A stretch of 64,000 bases of DNA from Arthrobacter sp. 18067 (GTDB taxonomy: Bacteria; Actinomycetota; Actinomycetes; Actinomycetales; Micrococcaceae): NCBI RefSeq assembly GCF_902706295.1, contig NZ_CACSJJ010000002.1, forward strand, positions 62,001 to 126,000, in the 5' to 3' direction. A program made the translations under genes and the position numbers. Shown here in pieces: positions 1 to 9,152 of the stretch (the first letter of the stretch is position 1; each line of letters opens with the position of its first letter). The notes under the pieces are model-generated. The model saw only the letters and a program-made list of their open reading frames with translations, did not search any database and had not been told where the DNA came from.

Positions 1-1
1 G

Positions 2-34
2 TCCATGGATTGGGTCGACGAGGACGTTAAGTAG
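2..34 (+). CDS. C-terminal end of an unidentified protein (partial)
   Basis: The window opens in a frame reading SMDWVDEDVK and then a TAG stop at 32-34. The residues look like a plausible acidic protein tail, and a long inverted repeat starts 11 bases later, as expected after a gene. Only ten codons are visible, so no family can be named and the frame itself is not certain. Confidence 0.35.
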   Translation, partial: SMDWVDEDVK

Positions 35-45
35 TCCGACCCGAC

Positions 46-120
46 GTTGACGGCAGCCGCGCCTGCCCCGCCCGCTTCGCGGTGCCCACCACACCCGGGC
101 GAGGCGCGGCTGCCGTCAAC
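46..120. terminator. Long stem-loop, 19-bp perfect arms
   Basis: Bases 46-64 (GTTGACGGCAGCCGCGCCT) are the exact reverse complement of 102-120, enclosing a 37-base GC-rich loop that can itself fold. There is no T-run after either arm, so it is not a classical intrinsic terminator. It sits just after the upstream stop codon and before the leuS leader. It could be a transcription barrier, an RNA-stability element, or one copy of a dispersed palindromic repeat. Confidence 0.6.
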
Positions 121-174
121 TCAACCATCAGCTCTGTAAGCCGCTCGATGCGATCTGGGAGTTTGATCGTGCGC

Positions 175-180
175 TATTGT
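175..180 (+). promoter_or_regulatory. Candidate -10 box of the leuS leader
   Basis: TATTGT ends 6 bases before the ATG at 187, the distance expected if transcription starts on the leader's start codon (a leaderless transcript). No convincing -35 box is seen at 16-18 bases upstream. The leuA leader has the same geometry (TAGTGT at 31636-31641, start codon at 31648). Confidence 0.4.
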
Positions 181-186
181 AGATCT

Positions 187-213
187 ATGCGTGCGATCCT
201 TCTGCTTAGCTAG
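187..213 (+). CDS. leuS leader peptide (Leu-Leu-Leu)
   Basis: A nine-codon ORF reads MRAILLLS and stops at TAG 211-213. Three consecutive leucine codons (CTT CTG CTT) sit just before the stop. The stop touches the first stem of a two-hairpin structure ending in a short terminator. This is the layout of ribosome-mediated attenuation: when charged tRNA-Leu is scarce the ribosome stalls on the Leu codons and changes which hairpin forms. The leuA leader at 31648 has the same Leu-Leu-Leu-Ser core. There is no Shine-Dalgarno sequence, so translation may be leaderless. The function is inferred from architecture. Confidence 0.6.
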   Translation: MRAILLLS

Positions 214-262
214 CCGCCCGGCTTCAATTAGCCGTGCGGCCGCCCCTCCATAGTTGAGGGGC
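213..262 (+). promoter_or_regulatory. leuS transcription attenuator
   Basis: The first hairpin pairs GCCGC (213-217) with GCGGC (236-240) and CGGCT (219-223) with AGCCG (230-234), with one mismatch between. The second pairs GCCCCTC (242-248) with GAGGGGC (256-262) and is followed by TTTTGTGTGT, as in an intrinsic terminator. Placed between a Leu-rich leader ORF and leuS, the pair fits a pause hairpin plus terminator. The alternative antiterminator pairing was not computed. Confidence 0.6.
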
Positions 263-335
263 TTTTGTGTGTCCGGGGTTATCCGGGACCGCAGCAGGAG
301 GCAAAACCGCCATCGAAGAACAGAAGAGGGCAGCA

Positions 336-2864
336 GTGAGCGTTAAGCCGGAGACAGAGACCGGAACAGCACAAACAGCCGCAGCCGAAGCGCCTGAAGA
401 AGGCGTCTACAGCTTCGCTGCGATGGAAGCCAAGTGGCCGCAGGTCTGGGAAGACCTCAAAGTCTTCACGCCGGCCGACGACGGCTCGCGGGAACGCCGC
501 TATGTGCTGGACATGTTCCCCTACCCTTCCGGCGACCTTCACATGGGCCACGCCGAGGCGTTCGCGATGGGCGATGTCGTGGCACGCTATCTGCGCCAGA
601 AGGGCTTCGATGTCCTGCACCCCATTGGGTGGGACTCCTTCGGCCTGCCCGCTGAGAACGCTGCCATCAAGCGCAACGCACACCCCAGCGAGTGGACCTA
701 CGCGAACATTGACACCCAGGCTGCATCGTTCAAGCGGTACGCCATCTCTGCCGACTGGTCACGCCGCCTGCACACCTCGGACCCCGAGTATTACCGCTGG
801 ACCCAGTGGCTGTTCAAGCGCTTCTACGAGCGCGGCCTGGCCTACCGCAAGGACTCGCCTGTCAACTGGTGCCCCAAGGACCTCACAGTGCTGGCAAACG
901 AGCAGGTCGTCAATGGCGCTTGTGAGCGCTGCGGCACCCCTGTTACCAAAAAGTCACTGAACCAGTGGTACTTCAAGATCACCGATTACGCCGACCGTCT
1001 CCTTGAGGACATGGACCAGCTGCAAGGCCACTGGCCCGAGCGTGTCCTGGCTATGCAGCGCAACTGGATTGGTCGCTCAGAAGGCGCCCACGTGCGTTTC
1101 GTCATCGAAGCCACGGAGGACCGTGCCGAGCGCGAAGTCACCGTCTTCACCACCCGTCCGGACACCCTCTACGGTGCAACCTTCTTTGTTGTCGCAGCGG
1201 ATGCCCACCTGGCGCTTGACCTGGTTACCCCGGAACAGCACGACGAACTCATGGCCTACCGCGAGAAGGTCAAAGCCCTCTCCGAAATCGAGCGCCAGTC
1301 CACCGAGCGCGAGAAGACCGGTGTGTTCACCGGCCGCTACGCCATCAACCCGCTCAACGGCGAGAAACTGCCGGTATGGGCTGCTGACTATGTACTGGCC
1401 GACTACGGCACGGGTGCCATCATGGCCGTGCCCGCGCATGACCAGCGCGACCTCGACTTTGCCAAGGCCTTTGACCTGCCAGTCCGGGCTGTCCTGGAGA
1501 CTGGCGCCGAGGACCCTTCCGAGACGGGTGTTGCCACTGCCGGCGAAGGCACCCTGAAGAATTCGGGCGACCTGGATGGCTTGTCCAAGTCCGAAGGAAT
1601 TCCGGCCGCGATCGAGATCCTCCAGAAGCTCGGAACCGGCGAGAAGTTCGTGAACTTCCGGCTGCGCGACTGGCTGTTGAGCCGCCAGCGCTTCTGGGGC
1701 ACGCCCATCCCGATCATCCACTGTGGTGAGTGCGGCGAAGTGCCCGTTCCGGATGACCAGCTGCCCGTGAGGCTGCCCGACAACCTGCGCGGTGAGGCGT
1801 TGTCGCCGAAGGGGACCTCCCCTTTGGCCGCCGCCGTCGAGTGGGTCAACGTTGAGTGCCCCAACTGCGGCCGTGCAGCCCAGCGCGATACTGACACCAT
1901 GGACACCTTCGTGGACTCGTCCTGGTACTTCCTGCGCTTCGTTTCGCCCGAATACACCGACGGCCCGTTCGATCCCGAGAAGATCAACAACTGGATGCCG
2001 GTGGGCCAGTACGTGGGTGGCGTTGAGCACGCCATCCTGCACTTGCTCTACGCGCGGTTCTTCACCAAGGTCATCAAGGACATCGGCCTGATCGAAGCCA
2101 ACGAGCCGTTCTCGGCACTCCTGAACCAGGGGCAGGTGCTCAACGGTGGCAAGGCCATGAGCAAGTCCCTCGGCAACGGTGTGGACCTCGGTGAGCAGTT
2201 GGACAAATTCGGCGTCGACGCCGTTCGCCTCACCATGGTCTTTGCCTCCCCACCGGAGGACGACGTCGACTGGGCGGACGTTTCGCCGTCGGGTTCTGCA
2301 AAGTTCCTGGCACGGGCATGGCGGCTTGGCCAGGACGTCAGCAGCGAGCCTGGTGTTGATCCGGCGACTGGCGACCGAGCCCTGCGCACAATCACTCACA
2401 AGACCATCGCCGACGCTGCAGAACTGTTGGACAACAACAAGTTCAACGTGGTGGTGGCCCGCTTGATGGAGCTGGTCAACGCGACCCGCAAGACCATTGA
2501 CTCAGGTGCTGGCGCTGCTGATCCGGCTGTACGAGAAGCAGTGGAGGCCGTGGCTGTCATCCTGAGCCTGTTTGCTCCGTACACCGCCGAGGACCTCTGG
2601 AACACGCTGGGTCACCCTGCTTCAGTAGCGAATGCGGGCTGGCCGAAGCACGACGACGCACTGCTGGTGCAGGACACCGTCACTGCTGTGGTTCAGGTCC
2701 AGGGCAAGGTTCGCGACCGTTTGGAAGTATCGCCGGATATCAGCGAGGACGCCTTGCGTGAACTCGCCCTGGCCTCGGAAAACGTCCAGCGTGCCATGGA
2801 CGGCCGCGGCATCCGTACTGTGATCGTGCGGGCACCTAAACTGGTGAACATCGTCCCTGCCTAG
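336..2864 (+). CDS. leuS: Leucyl-tRNA synthetase
   Basis: Class I synthetase that attaches leucine to tRNA-Leu in the cytoplasm. The ATP-binding HIGH-type motif is HMGH (residues 69-72) and the KMSKS loop is AMSKS (607-611). The inserted CP1 editing domain is present, with the threonine-rich TTRPDTLYG motif near residue 272 and [12 protein letters not shown] near 360. At 842 residues it has normal bacterial length. An in-frame ATG at 267 would add 23 unlikely residues overlapping the attenuator region. I prefer GTG 336, preceded by GAGGG and giving [10 protein letters not shown]. The gene stands behind a Leu-codon leader, so leucine-responsive control is likely. Confidence 0.97.
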   Translation: MSVKPETETGTAQTAAAEAPEEGVYSFAAMEAKWPQVWEDLKVFTPADDGSRERRYVLDMFPYPSGDLHMGHAEAFAMGDVVARYLRQKGFDVLHPIGWDSFGLPAENAAIKRNAHPSEWTYANIDTQAASFKRYAISADWSRRLHTSDPEYYRWTQWLFKRFYERGLAYRKDSPVNWCPKDLTVLANEQVVNGACERCGTPVTKKSLNQWYFKITDYADRLLEDMDQLQGHWPERVLAMQRNWIGRSEGAHVRFVIEATEDRAEREVTVFTTRPDTLYGATFFVVAADAHLALDLVTPEQHDELMAYREKVKALSEIERQSTEREKTGVFTGRYAINPLNGEKLPVWAADYVLADYGTGAIMAVPAHDQRDLDFAKAFDLPVRAVLETGAEDPSETGVATAGEGTLKNSGDLDGLSKSEGIPAAIEILQKLGTGEKFVNFRLRDWLLSRQRFWGTPIPIIHCGECGEVPVPDDQLPVRLPDNLRGEALSPKGTSPLAAAVEWVNVECPNCGRAAQRDTDTMDTFVDSSWYFLRFVSPEYTDGPFDPEKINNWMPVGQYVGGVEHAILHLLYARFFTKVIKDIGLIEANEPFSALLNQGQVLNGGKAMSKSLGNGVDLGEQLDKFGVDAVRLTMVFASPPEDDVDWADVSPSGSAKFLARAWRLGQDVSSEPGVDPATGDRALRTITHKTIADAAELLDNNKFNVVVARLMELVNATRKTIDSGAGAADPAVREAVEAVAVILSLFAPYTAEDLWNTLGHPASVANAGWPKHDDALLVQDTVTAVVQVQGKVRDRLEVSPDISEDALRELALASENVQRAMDGRGIRTVIVRAPKLVNIVPA

Positions 2865-2876
2865 CAGGGATCGTGC

Positions 2877-2901
2877 GGCCGCCGGCATTGTGCCGGCGGC
2901 C
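2877..2901. terminator. GC-rich hairpin between leuS and degV
   Basis: GGCCGCCGGCA (2877-2887) and TGCCGGCGGCC (2891-2901) form a perfect 11-bp stem with a 3-base loop, 12 bases after the leuS stop. There is no T-run, and degV follows at once, so it may attenuate or stabilise the transcript rather than end it. Confidence 0.5.
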
Positions 2902-2923
2902 AGCCATCATCTTTGGAGGTTGC

Positions 2924-3907
2924 GTGCCTGAGCGAGAACCACCCGCATGGATATGGCTCAAGGAAAGAGTGGCGCGCCTGAGGCAGCCCACCGCGCCGGT
3001 TCCCGTCGAGGACGAGCCACTGGCCGCCGTCGTTAAGACGGCGATCGTCACTGATTCGGCAGCCGCCCTCCCAACAGACTGGGTGTCTGCGTTCACCGCC
3101 GACGGGCGACTCGCGGTGGTTCCCATGCCGGTCATGGTCGGCAGCGAAATCTACGGCGAAGGCGAAGACGACATCACTCAAACGTTGTCACTGGCCCTCG
3201 CCTCGGGTGCCTCAGTGAAAACGTCCCGGCCTTCACCCGGGCAATTTGAGCAGGCGTACCTCGCAGCCCAGCGTCACGGTTTCGAGTCGGTGGTGTCCAT
3301 CCACATATCGTCCGAACTATCCGGAACTGCCGATGCTGCCCGTCTGGCTGCAGCCCGAGTCAGCATCCCCGTGGAAGTGGTGGACTCACGCACGGTGGGC
3401 ATGGCGCAGGGAATGGGGGTACAAAGTGCGGTGGTTGCCGCCGCCGATGGACAGGATGCTGCAGAAGTCCGCGGCTTCGCTGAGCGGCGTATGGAGCGGA
3501 CCAAGGTCTACTTCTACGTGCCCAGCCTCGAGCAGCTCCGACGGGGTGGGCGTATCGGTGCCGCAGCGTCGCTGTTGGGTACAGTCCTCGCCATCAAGCC
3601 CATTTTGGCGGTCGACGGCGGCAAGATCGTGCCGCTGGAGAAGGTCCGTTCCGCTGTGCGCGCCGTAGCTCGCTTGGAGGAGATTGTTGCAGCGGACGTT
3701 GCGTCCCGCCCGGCCGGACAGCAACGGTTGGCAGTTCACCACTTTGGCAACCAGTTGGAGGCCGAAGCCTTGGCTGCCCGCCTGAACGAAATGTGCCCCG
3801 ACTGTCCCGCGCCCCAAATCAGCGCGCTCCCGGCCGTCCTGGCGGCACATGCTGGCTTGGGCGTTCTTGCTGTCATCGTGGGGGAGAGCAGCACGCCAAC
3901 AGACTGA
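2924..3907 (+). CDS. DegV family fatty-acid-binding protein
   Basis: DegV proteins bind a fatty acid in a cleft between two alpha/beta domains; some act as FakB subunits that present fatty acid to the kinase FakA. The start of the fold is seen in AIVTDSAAALP, followed by the family's ligand-side signatures KTSRPSPGQF, SIHISSELSGT and VVDSRTVGMAQG. GTG 2924 is chosen because GGAGG lies at 2915-2919. An upstream in-frame ATG at 2873 runs through the hairpin and has no ribosome site. The product is 327 residues with a slightly long N-terminus. No FakA gene is next to it in this window. Confidence 0.88.
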   Translation: MPEREPPAWIWLKERVARLRQPTAPVPVEDEPLAAVVKTAIVTDSAAALPTDWVSAFTADGRLAVVPMPVMVGSEIYGEGEDDITQTLSLALASGASVKTSRPSPGQFEQAYLAAQRHGFESVVSIHISSELSGTADAARLAAARVSIPVEVVDSRTVGMAQGMGVQSAVVAAADGQDAAEVRGFAERRMERTKVYFYVPSLEQLRRGGRIGAAASLLGTVLAIKPILAVDGGKIVPLEKVRSAVRAVARLEEIVAADVASRPAGQQRLAVHHFGNQLEAEALAARLNEMCPDCPAPQISALPAVLAAHAGLGVLAVIVGESSTPTD

Positions 3908-3980
3908 CCCCTGGGTCGTCTTATCCACATAAGGCACCGCGTCCCCTTCGTGGCAGCGGCGGCAGCCATAGGCTCGTTGT

Positions 3981-4805
3981 ATGCCACGCCTGAGCCGGGA
4001 TACCTCCCCAGATGCCGCAGCGCAGGCAGTCCGGCAACGTTTTGCCTCGCGAATGGCAGGGGACACCCAGACCTCGCCGCTCCTGGAGTTGCCAGCGGAA
4101 GATCCGCCCGGCTCAGTTGGCCATGAAGAACCCGGCGCCCACGTTCGAAGTGTCCGGATTCGGTGGCGGACTCCCTGGCGGGTGGCGGTACTCCTGGCTG
4201 TCGTCGCGGCAGGCCTCATTGCGTGGCACTTGTGGCAGTCCTCACTGGGCCAGCCAACATCAGAACCGTTGGATCCGTCGACGTCGGTTGGCCCGGGACC
4301 ATCGGGTCCGTCAGAACCTCCGCAGCCAGAGGCCACAGAGGCTGAAGGGAGCCTCCTTGTCCATGTGGCGGGGGCCGTGCAGAAGCCCGGTGTCGTTTCC
4401 CTGCCGCAGGGCAGCCGGGTCTTTCAAGCAATAGATGCTGCCGGGGGCGCAGCCCCCACCGCTGAACTCGGCCGGCTGAACCTTGCGGAGGTGCTCAGCG
4501 ATGGGGTCAAAGTGATCGTTCCAGCCATGGGAGAGGCGCCGCAGGCCGTCCCGTCCGCGCCTTCTGGCAGTGCTGCCGGCACTGGCAGCTCCGGCGGAGC
4601 TGCCACGAAGGTCAACATCAACACAGCCACCCTGGAAGAGTTGGGGACTTTGCCCCGGGTGGGACCCGTGACTGCACAGCGAATTCTGGACTGGCGGAAA
4701 GAACACGGCCCCTTCGCGTCGGTGGATGAACTGGACGCCATTGACGGGATAGGGCCCAAGCTCATGGAGTCCTTGAAGGACCTTGTGACGGTGCAAGGTG
4801 GCTGA
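3981..4805 (+). CDS. comEA: ComEA-like DNA-binding competence protein
   Basis: Membrane-anchored DNA receptor for uptake of external DNA. A cytoplasmic N-terminus is followed by one membrane segment (about 67-85), a Ser/Pro/Glu-rich linker, an SLBB domain (about 124-182, with LVHVAGAVQKPGVV), and a C-terminal helix-hairpin-helix pair (209-272: VNINTATLEELGTLPRVGP and IDGIGPKLMESL). The last is the duplex-DNA-binding module typical of ComEA. Length (274) is normal for actinobacteria. It overlaps comEC by 8 bases, so the two are probably co-translated. Confidence 0.92.
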   Translation: MPRLSRDTSPDAAAQAVRQRFASRMAGDTQTSPLLELPAEDPPGSVGHEEPGAHVRSVRIRWRTPWRVAVLLAVVAAGLIAWHLWQSSLGQPTSEPLDPSTSVGPGPSGPSEPPQPEATEAEGSLLVHVAGAVQKPGVVSLPQGSRVFQAIDAAGGAAPTAELGRLNLAEVLSDGVKVIVPAMGEAPQAVPSAPSGSAAGTGSSGGAATKVNINTATLEELGTLPRVGPVTAQRILDWRKEHGPFASVDELDAIDGIGPKLMESLKDLVTVQGG

Positions 4806-6471
4806 TTCCGGCCGTGGCCCGGAATCCGGAAAGCGCACGGACCTGAGGCTCGTACCTGTAGCGGCGGTGACATGGTCCGCGGCACTGCTCGGCGGTTTCA
4901 TGGATGCTGCCTGGTCCGCAGCGATCGCGGGTGCACTGGCGCTGATAGGCGGAGTGTTCCTGGTTTTGGGGCGTCACCAAAGACCGTCCGGAGCACGGAG
5001 GCGGACACTGTTCGCGACCCTCGCTCTTGCCTGTGCCCTGGGGGCCGCTGTTGCGGTTCACTGCGCCGTCACGGCCGGCAGTCGTGAGAACGGGCCACTG
5101 GCCCCCGCGTTTGCCGCCGATGAGGGGGTTGTGATCCATGTACTCATCACGGGCAGCCCCACAGCGGCGCCTTCGCCGGGTCATTCAAGTGACGACAGAT
5201 GGATGGTGGAGGCGAGCCTGATTGATCTCATATCCAAGGGAAGTGTGGTGCGCGGATCTGCCGACATCGTAGTGACAGGCGGTCACGGCTGGGAGAATGT
5301 GAGGCCAGGGCAAAAGGTCAGAACAACAGGCTCGCTCAAACAGGTGAGAGAAGGGCAATCGGAAGCTGCGCTTCTGAGCGCGTCCTCTGATCCCGTCGTT
5401 ACGGATTCCGGGTTCGATGTCCGACAAACCGCGGCCGACGTGCGGAAAGGGTTCGTATCCGCTGCCCAGTGGCTGCCTCCGGACGCGGCCGGGTTGCTAC
5501 CGGGAATGGTGACAGGCGACACCAGTGCGCTGCCGGAAAGCCTGGAAACCGCAATGAAGACCACGGGGATGACGCACTTAACTGCCGTTTCAGGAGCCAA
5601 TTGCAGCCTGATCTTGGGTGGCTTCATTCTGTTGGCGCGATGCTTCCGGCTGGTACGCCCGGCTGCCGGGGCATTCGCCGCGTGTGGCCTGTTGTCGTTC
5701 GTGATGATGGTGGGGCCCGATCCGAGTGTCTTGCGGGCTGCGGTCATGGGGGCTGTGGGTCTGGCTGCTTTGACGGGTGGTTTGCGGGGCCGGTCCTTGT
5801 CCTTCCTCTGCCTCGCCACGACGATTCTGCTGGTACTGGACCCCGCCATGGCGGCCAGCGTGGGGTTTCTCTTGTCGGTTCTGGCTACGCTCGGGATAGT
5901 GCTGCTGGCCACTCGTATTGCGTCGTGGATTCCCTTATGGGTACCACGGTGGTTGGCCGCGGGAATTGCGGTGCCGTTGTCGGCGCAGCTGTTGTGCGGC
6001 CCGGTGATCGTGGCACTTCAGCCTCAGTTCACGCCGTACGCCCTGATTGCCAACGTGGCGGCGGGTCCGTTGGTGGCCCCGGTGACTATTGTTGGGACGC
6101 TTGCTGCGCCGCTGGCCACGGTCCTGCCTTGGCTGGCGGTGGTCCCTATTGCCGTTGCGGGGGTCTTCGCGGGGATGGTTGCGGGGTTGGCGCGGTTCTT
6201 TGCCGGTTTGCCTGGAGCTGCCCTGCCCTGGGCCGAGGGGCCGATCGGAATGGTGGCTATGGTGCTCTCATCGATCGTGACCGTGCTGGTCGTCTGGATG
6301 TCGCTGCACCCTGCAGATGTGCAGCGGCACGTCAGGGGTCTGCACTGCGCTGTGATGGTGCTCCTCGAGCGCTGGTCAGCGCGTCGGGTTGGTACTCGGG
6401 CTTTATCGAGGGAAGGAACGCGAAAAGATGCTTTCCATCAGCGGATACCCACGAGGACCCGATTCCATTGA
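4798..6471 (+). CDS. comEC: ComEC/Rec2 membrane channel, lacking the hydrolase domain
   Basis: Polytopic channel that passes single-stranded DNA across the membrane. The N-terminal hydrophobic segments lead into the Competence domain, with the TGMTHLTAVSGANCSL motif near residue 258 and many membrane spans up to about 505. GTG 4798 overlaps comEA. Many ComEC proteins continue into a metallo-beta-lactamase-like domain opening with a DVGQGD motif. Here the protein ends at 557 residues with a basic tail and no such motif, and none is seen in other frames nearby. A pilus island begins 24 bases later. Either this is a natural short form or the 3' end was lost when the island arrived. Confidence 0.85.
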   Translation: MADSGRGPESGKRTDLRLVPVAAVTWSAALLGGFMDAAWSAAIAGALALIGGVFLVLGRHQRPSGARRRTLFATLALACALGAAVAVHCAVTAGSRENGPLAPAFAADEGVVIHVLITGSPTAAPSPGHSSDDRWMVEASLIDLISKGSVVRGSADIVVTGGHGWENVRPGQKVRTTGSLKQVREGQSEAALLSASSDPVVTDSGFDVRQTAADVRKGFVSAAQWLPPDAAGLLPGMVTGDTSALPESLETAMKTTGMTHLTAVSGANCSLILGGFILLARCFRLVRPAAGAFAACGLLSFVMMVGPDPSVLRAAVMGAVGLAALTGGLRGRSLSFLCLATTILLVLDPAMAASVGFLLSVLATLGIVLLATRIASWIPLWVPRWLAAGIAVPLSAQLLCGPVIVALQPQFTPYALIANVAAGPLVAPVTIVGTLAAPLATVLPWLAVVPIAVAGVFAGMVAGLARFFAGLPGAALPWAEGPIGMVAMVLSSIVTVLVVWMSLHPADVQRHVRGLHCAVMVLLERWSARRVGTRALSREGTRKDAFHQRIPTRTRFH

Positions 6472-6494
6472 CGCGCCGAATCAGGTGCGCCACC

Positions 6495-7433
6495 TCAAGG
6501 CTGCGGTTGATGATCAGCCTCAGCGGCTGTGCTCTCGACGACCCGCTTGCGGGGGCGTGTTACGAAGATCGCCAGCGTTGCTGTAGCGACCAGACCCATC
6601 GCCCACCACGGGAAACCGGGATCCAGCGACTGGCTGGCAAAGGACTGGCTTCCGTCATCAGCCGGCGCCTCGATGCGGTGGCCGCGGACCAGTAACCGGT
6701 GGCTGTTGACGCCTTTGGGGGTGCAGGTGATCAGCGTGACCAGGTCTTCGCCTTTGACCTTACGGAGGGCATCTGATTCTTCAGGCAACACTGTCAGTAT
6801 CTGGTCGACTTCGTAGTACAGCGTTTGCCCAAGGACAGAGATCGAGAAGACATCGCCATCCCTGACTTTGTCCAAGTTGTCGAAGAGCGTTGCGTTCACG
6901 AAACCGGAGTGCCCTGTCAGGACACTATGGGTGCTTTCACCGCCAACCGGAAGCGCCGAACCAAAAAGGTGCCCGACGCCCTTGGAGAGGGTTTCCTCGT
7001 CTGTGCCGTGAAAGATGGGCAGGTCAGCGTGGATGGCGGGAATGCTGATGCGCGCCATCATGCCCTCCGGGCCGACGTCGAGGACGCTTTTGTACGCCTC
7101 GGAACCTGCCCCGACCACGATTTGCTCACCCTTGCCGTTCAGTGAGTAAGGGTCACGAAGGGGACCGTTGGGAAGCGCTGCGTTGAAAGCCTGTGCTTCT
7201 TCGAGAAGTGCGTTCTGGGCAGAAGGTGCGAGGTCTTTCACGGTGTCGGCGTAACCGCTGATTTCCGTGGCATGAACCCTGTCCGAGAACCAGGCCGCCG
7301 CGGTGGGATAGAGCAGGATGCCGACGCCGATGACGGCAGCTAGAACAATGAAGATGGGCTGTCCGCTCCAAGCGCGGCTTAGGAAGTGGCGGCGCGCGCG
7401 CCGTTGTTCGTGACGTGACTGGGTCTTTGTCAT
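6495..7433 (-). CDS. Class C (pilus-polymerising) sortase
   Basis: Transpeptidase that joins pilin subunits by linking the cleaved LPxTG threonine of one to a lysine of the next. It has an N-terminal membrane segment (about 26-46) and a C-terminal one (about 275-292), the topology of class C enzymes. The catalytic triad is His175 (LTGHSG), Cys237 (TLITCTPKGVN) and Arg246 (SHRLLVRGHRI). DPY at 94-96 resembles the lid motif covering the active site in pilus sortases. ATG 7433 gives 312 residues; a longer frame to 7514 lacks support. It lies 144 bases downstream of the major pilin on the same strand. Assignment is firm; the exact substrate is inferred from the neighbours. Confidence 0.93.
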   Translation of the reverse strand: MTKTQSRHEQRRARRHFLSRAWSGQPIFIVLAAVIGVGILLYPTAAAWFSDRVHATEISGYADTVKDLAPSAQNALLEEAQAFNAALPNGPLRDPYSLNGKGEQIVVGAGSEAYKSVLDVGPEGMMARISIPAIHADLPIFHGTDEETLSKGVGHLFGSALPVGGESTHSVLTGHSGFVNATLFDNLDKVRDGDVFSISVLGQTLYYEVDQILTVLPEESDALRKVKGEDLVTLITCTPKGVNSHRLLVRGHRIEAPADDGSQSFASQSLDPGFPWWAMGLVATATLAIFVTRPRKRVVESTAAEADHQPQP

Positions 7434-7577
7434 GACGATCCTGGGGGAAGACAGTGATGAGGGTAAGTGGTGAAAAAGCAAAACTCGCGTAACCCAAAGT
7501 GGGGAAGAGCGCATTGTGTGCGGTCTTCCCCACCACGGGTGCTCAGTCTGTGGGCCAAGGATGGAGGCCCGTGCCTG

Positions 7578-9062
7578 TTAGCGCTTCTCAGCGTTCCGGC
7601 GTGAACGCAACAGCATGAGGGTTGAACCAGCGAGGAGCAGCCCGCCGGCTGTGTACAGCAGGCCGGTTCCGACGCCACCGGTCAGCGGCAGTTCGAAACC
7701 ACCGTTGGACGGGACGTTCTGGACCTGCAGGTCAGTGCCGACCGCCGTGGAGCCGGCGGTAATCACGAAGGACACCGGCTCGGCCAGCAGTTCGTAGCCA
7801 GCAGGGGCGACGGTTTCGACCAGGTAGTACGTCCGGTAGTTTGCATCACCGGATGCCACAGCGGCGCCGTTGGCCCAGTCGGAGTAACGCAGACCCGAGA
7901 GCGTCAGCGTGCCATCGGCAGCGACTGCGAACTCAGTCTGGCTGTTCAGTGCGATCGGGTTGGTGCCAGCCTTGGCGTCTGTTTCATTGGTGTACACCGA
8001 GAAGGAAGCTCCAGCCAGTGCAGCACCGTTCTCGTCGACTTTCTGCAGCGTCATGGCGCCCCATTTGGTAACTACCGGCGGCGTGAGGATCGGTCCAGCG
8101 GGCTGGCCCGGAGTGCCGGTGAAACTTGCAGCGTTCGGGTAGACGGAAGCGACGTTCTCGATTTCACCGACAGTGTTGGCGGTGGTGCTGACGACCAGCT
8201 GCACGCGGGTGGTGTTGTTCGCAGCCAGTACAGCCCGGCCGGCGTCCGTGAAAACAGCAGAAACTGTGTTGGTCGCGGCGTCGAAGGCTACGACGTAGTC
8301 GGTACCTTCGACGATGACGGTGCCATCAACCAGTGTCGCCGTGGCGCCGACGTAGTTCAGCTTGGTATCGAGTGCGTCGACGATCTTGTAGCCATCAATG
8401 GCTGTTTCGTTGGGGATGTCACCGGTGATGGTGAAGTCCACCGCGTCGCCCAGTTTCACAGCCGGTGCATCGGTGACGGTCTTTTCAGCACCGGTCACCG
8501 AGTTCTTCGGGTAGACGTTGACGTCGTAGATCCAGTTGTTGGTGTTGTCCGGATCAGTCAGCGGCACCGAGACCAGGAACGGAGCCGAGGGTGTGATGCC
8601 GGCGGGGTAGCCGGTCTCGGTGACCAGGTAGAGGCCCAGCGGCAGGTTGCCGAAGGAAGCCGTGCCGGTCGAGTCAGTGGTTTGTGCCTGTGCAGTGCCC
8701 AGGGCATAGCCGGCACCAGTAATGGAACCGGCGGGGTTTGCCGGAGAAAAGGTCGAGCTCAGGTCATGGGCTGCGTCCCATCCCGCATTGGTGGACAGGT
8801 CGATGGTGTTGACCTGCTGAATGCTGAACGTGATCCCAGACAACGGTGTCAGCGTACTGGTATCGACGGCAGTGCCGTTGTTCGGCAGTCCGGTGGGGTT
8901 GGCCGGGCGTTCGAACTTGTGAACGCTGATGGAACCGGTCCGGGTTCCGTCAACAATGGGAGCAGCCGATGCCGGAGTTATGGAGAAGGACATTGCCAAC
9001 ACCGCCCCGGCCATAGTGGCGGCGGCAGTCTTCCAAAGTCCCCGGGAGCGTGGAGTGCTCAC
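7578..9062 (-). CDS. Major pilin, SpaA/SpaH type (LPLTG)
   Basis: Structural subunit of a covalently linked surface fibre. A Sec signal peptide (cut near residue 33, after PASA) is followed by Ig-like domains. The pilin motif WIYDVNVYPK (177-186) carries the lysine used by the sortase. An E-box YYLVETVAPAGY (412-423) supports an intramolecular isopeptide bond. The C-terminus has LPLTG (458-462), a hydrophobic span and a basic tail (RSRRNAEKR). The length of 494 fits a fimbrial isopeptide-forming pilin. The GTG start at 9062 has AAAGAGG upstream. Having all three pilin signatures, it is the likely shaft subunit. Confidence 0.94.
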   Translation of the reverse strand: MSTPRSRGLWKTAAATMAGAVLAMSFSITPASAAPIVDGTRTGSISVHKFERPANPTGLPNNGTAVDTSTLTPLSGITFSIQQVNTIDLSTNAGWDAAHDLSSTFSPANPAGSITGAGYALGTAQAQTTDSTGTASFGNLPLGLYLVTETGYPAGITPSAPFLVSVPLTDPDNTNNWIYDVNVYPKNSVTGAEKTVTDAPAVKLGDAVDFTITGDIPNETAIDGYKIVDALDTKLNYVGATATLVDGTVIVEGTDYVVAFDAATNTVSAVFTDAGRAVLAANNTTRVQLVVSTTANTVGEIENVASVYPNAASFTGTPGQPAGPILTPPVVTKWGAMTLQKVDENGAALAGASFSVYTNETDAKAGTNPIALNSQTEFAVAADGTLTLSGLRYSDWANGAAVASGDANYRTYYLVETVAPAGYELLAEPVSFVITAGSTAVGTDLQVQNVPSNGGFELPLTGGVGTGLLYTAGGLLLAGSTLMLLRSRRNAEKR

Positions 9063-9152
9063 GTGTACCTCTTTCTTTGTGGTGGTGATGCTCAGGAGTG
9101 AACATTTGTGGGAGTTGCGGTCTACCGGTGTCCGGTGTGACCGGGTCTGTGA

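Noticed and set aside
1077-2399. 440-residue open frame on the minus strand across leuS.
   Set aside because: It is the antisense shadow of leuS, which has all synthetase motifs; no ribosome site or family resemblance.
6483-6495. AGGTG-CGC-CACCT between comEC and the sortase as a terminator.
   Set aside because: Only a 5-bp stem, overlaps the sortase stop, no T-run.
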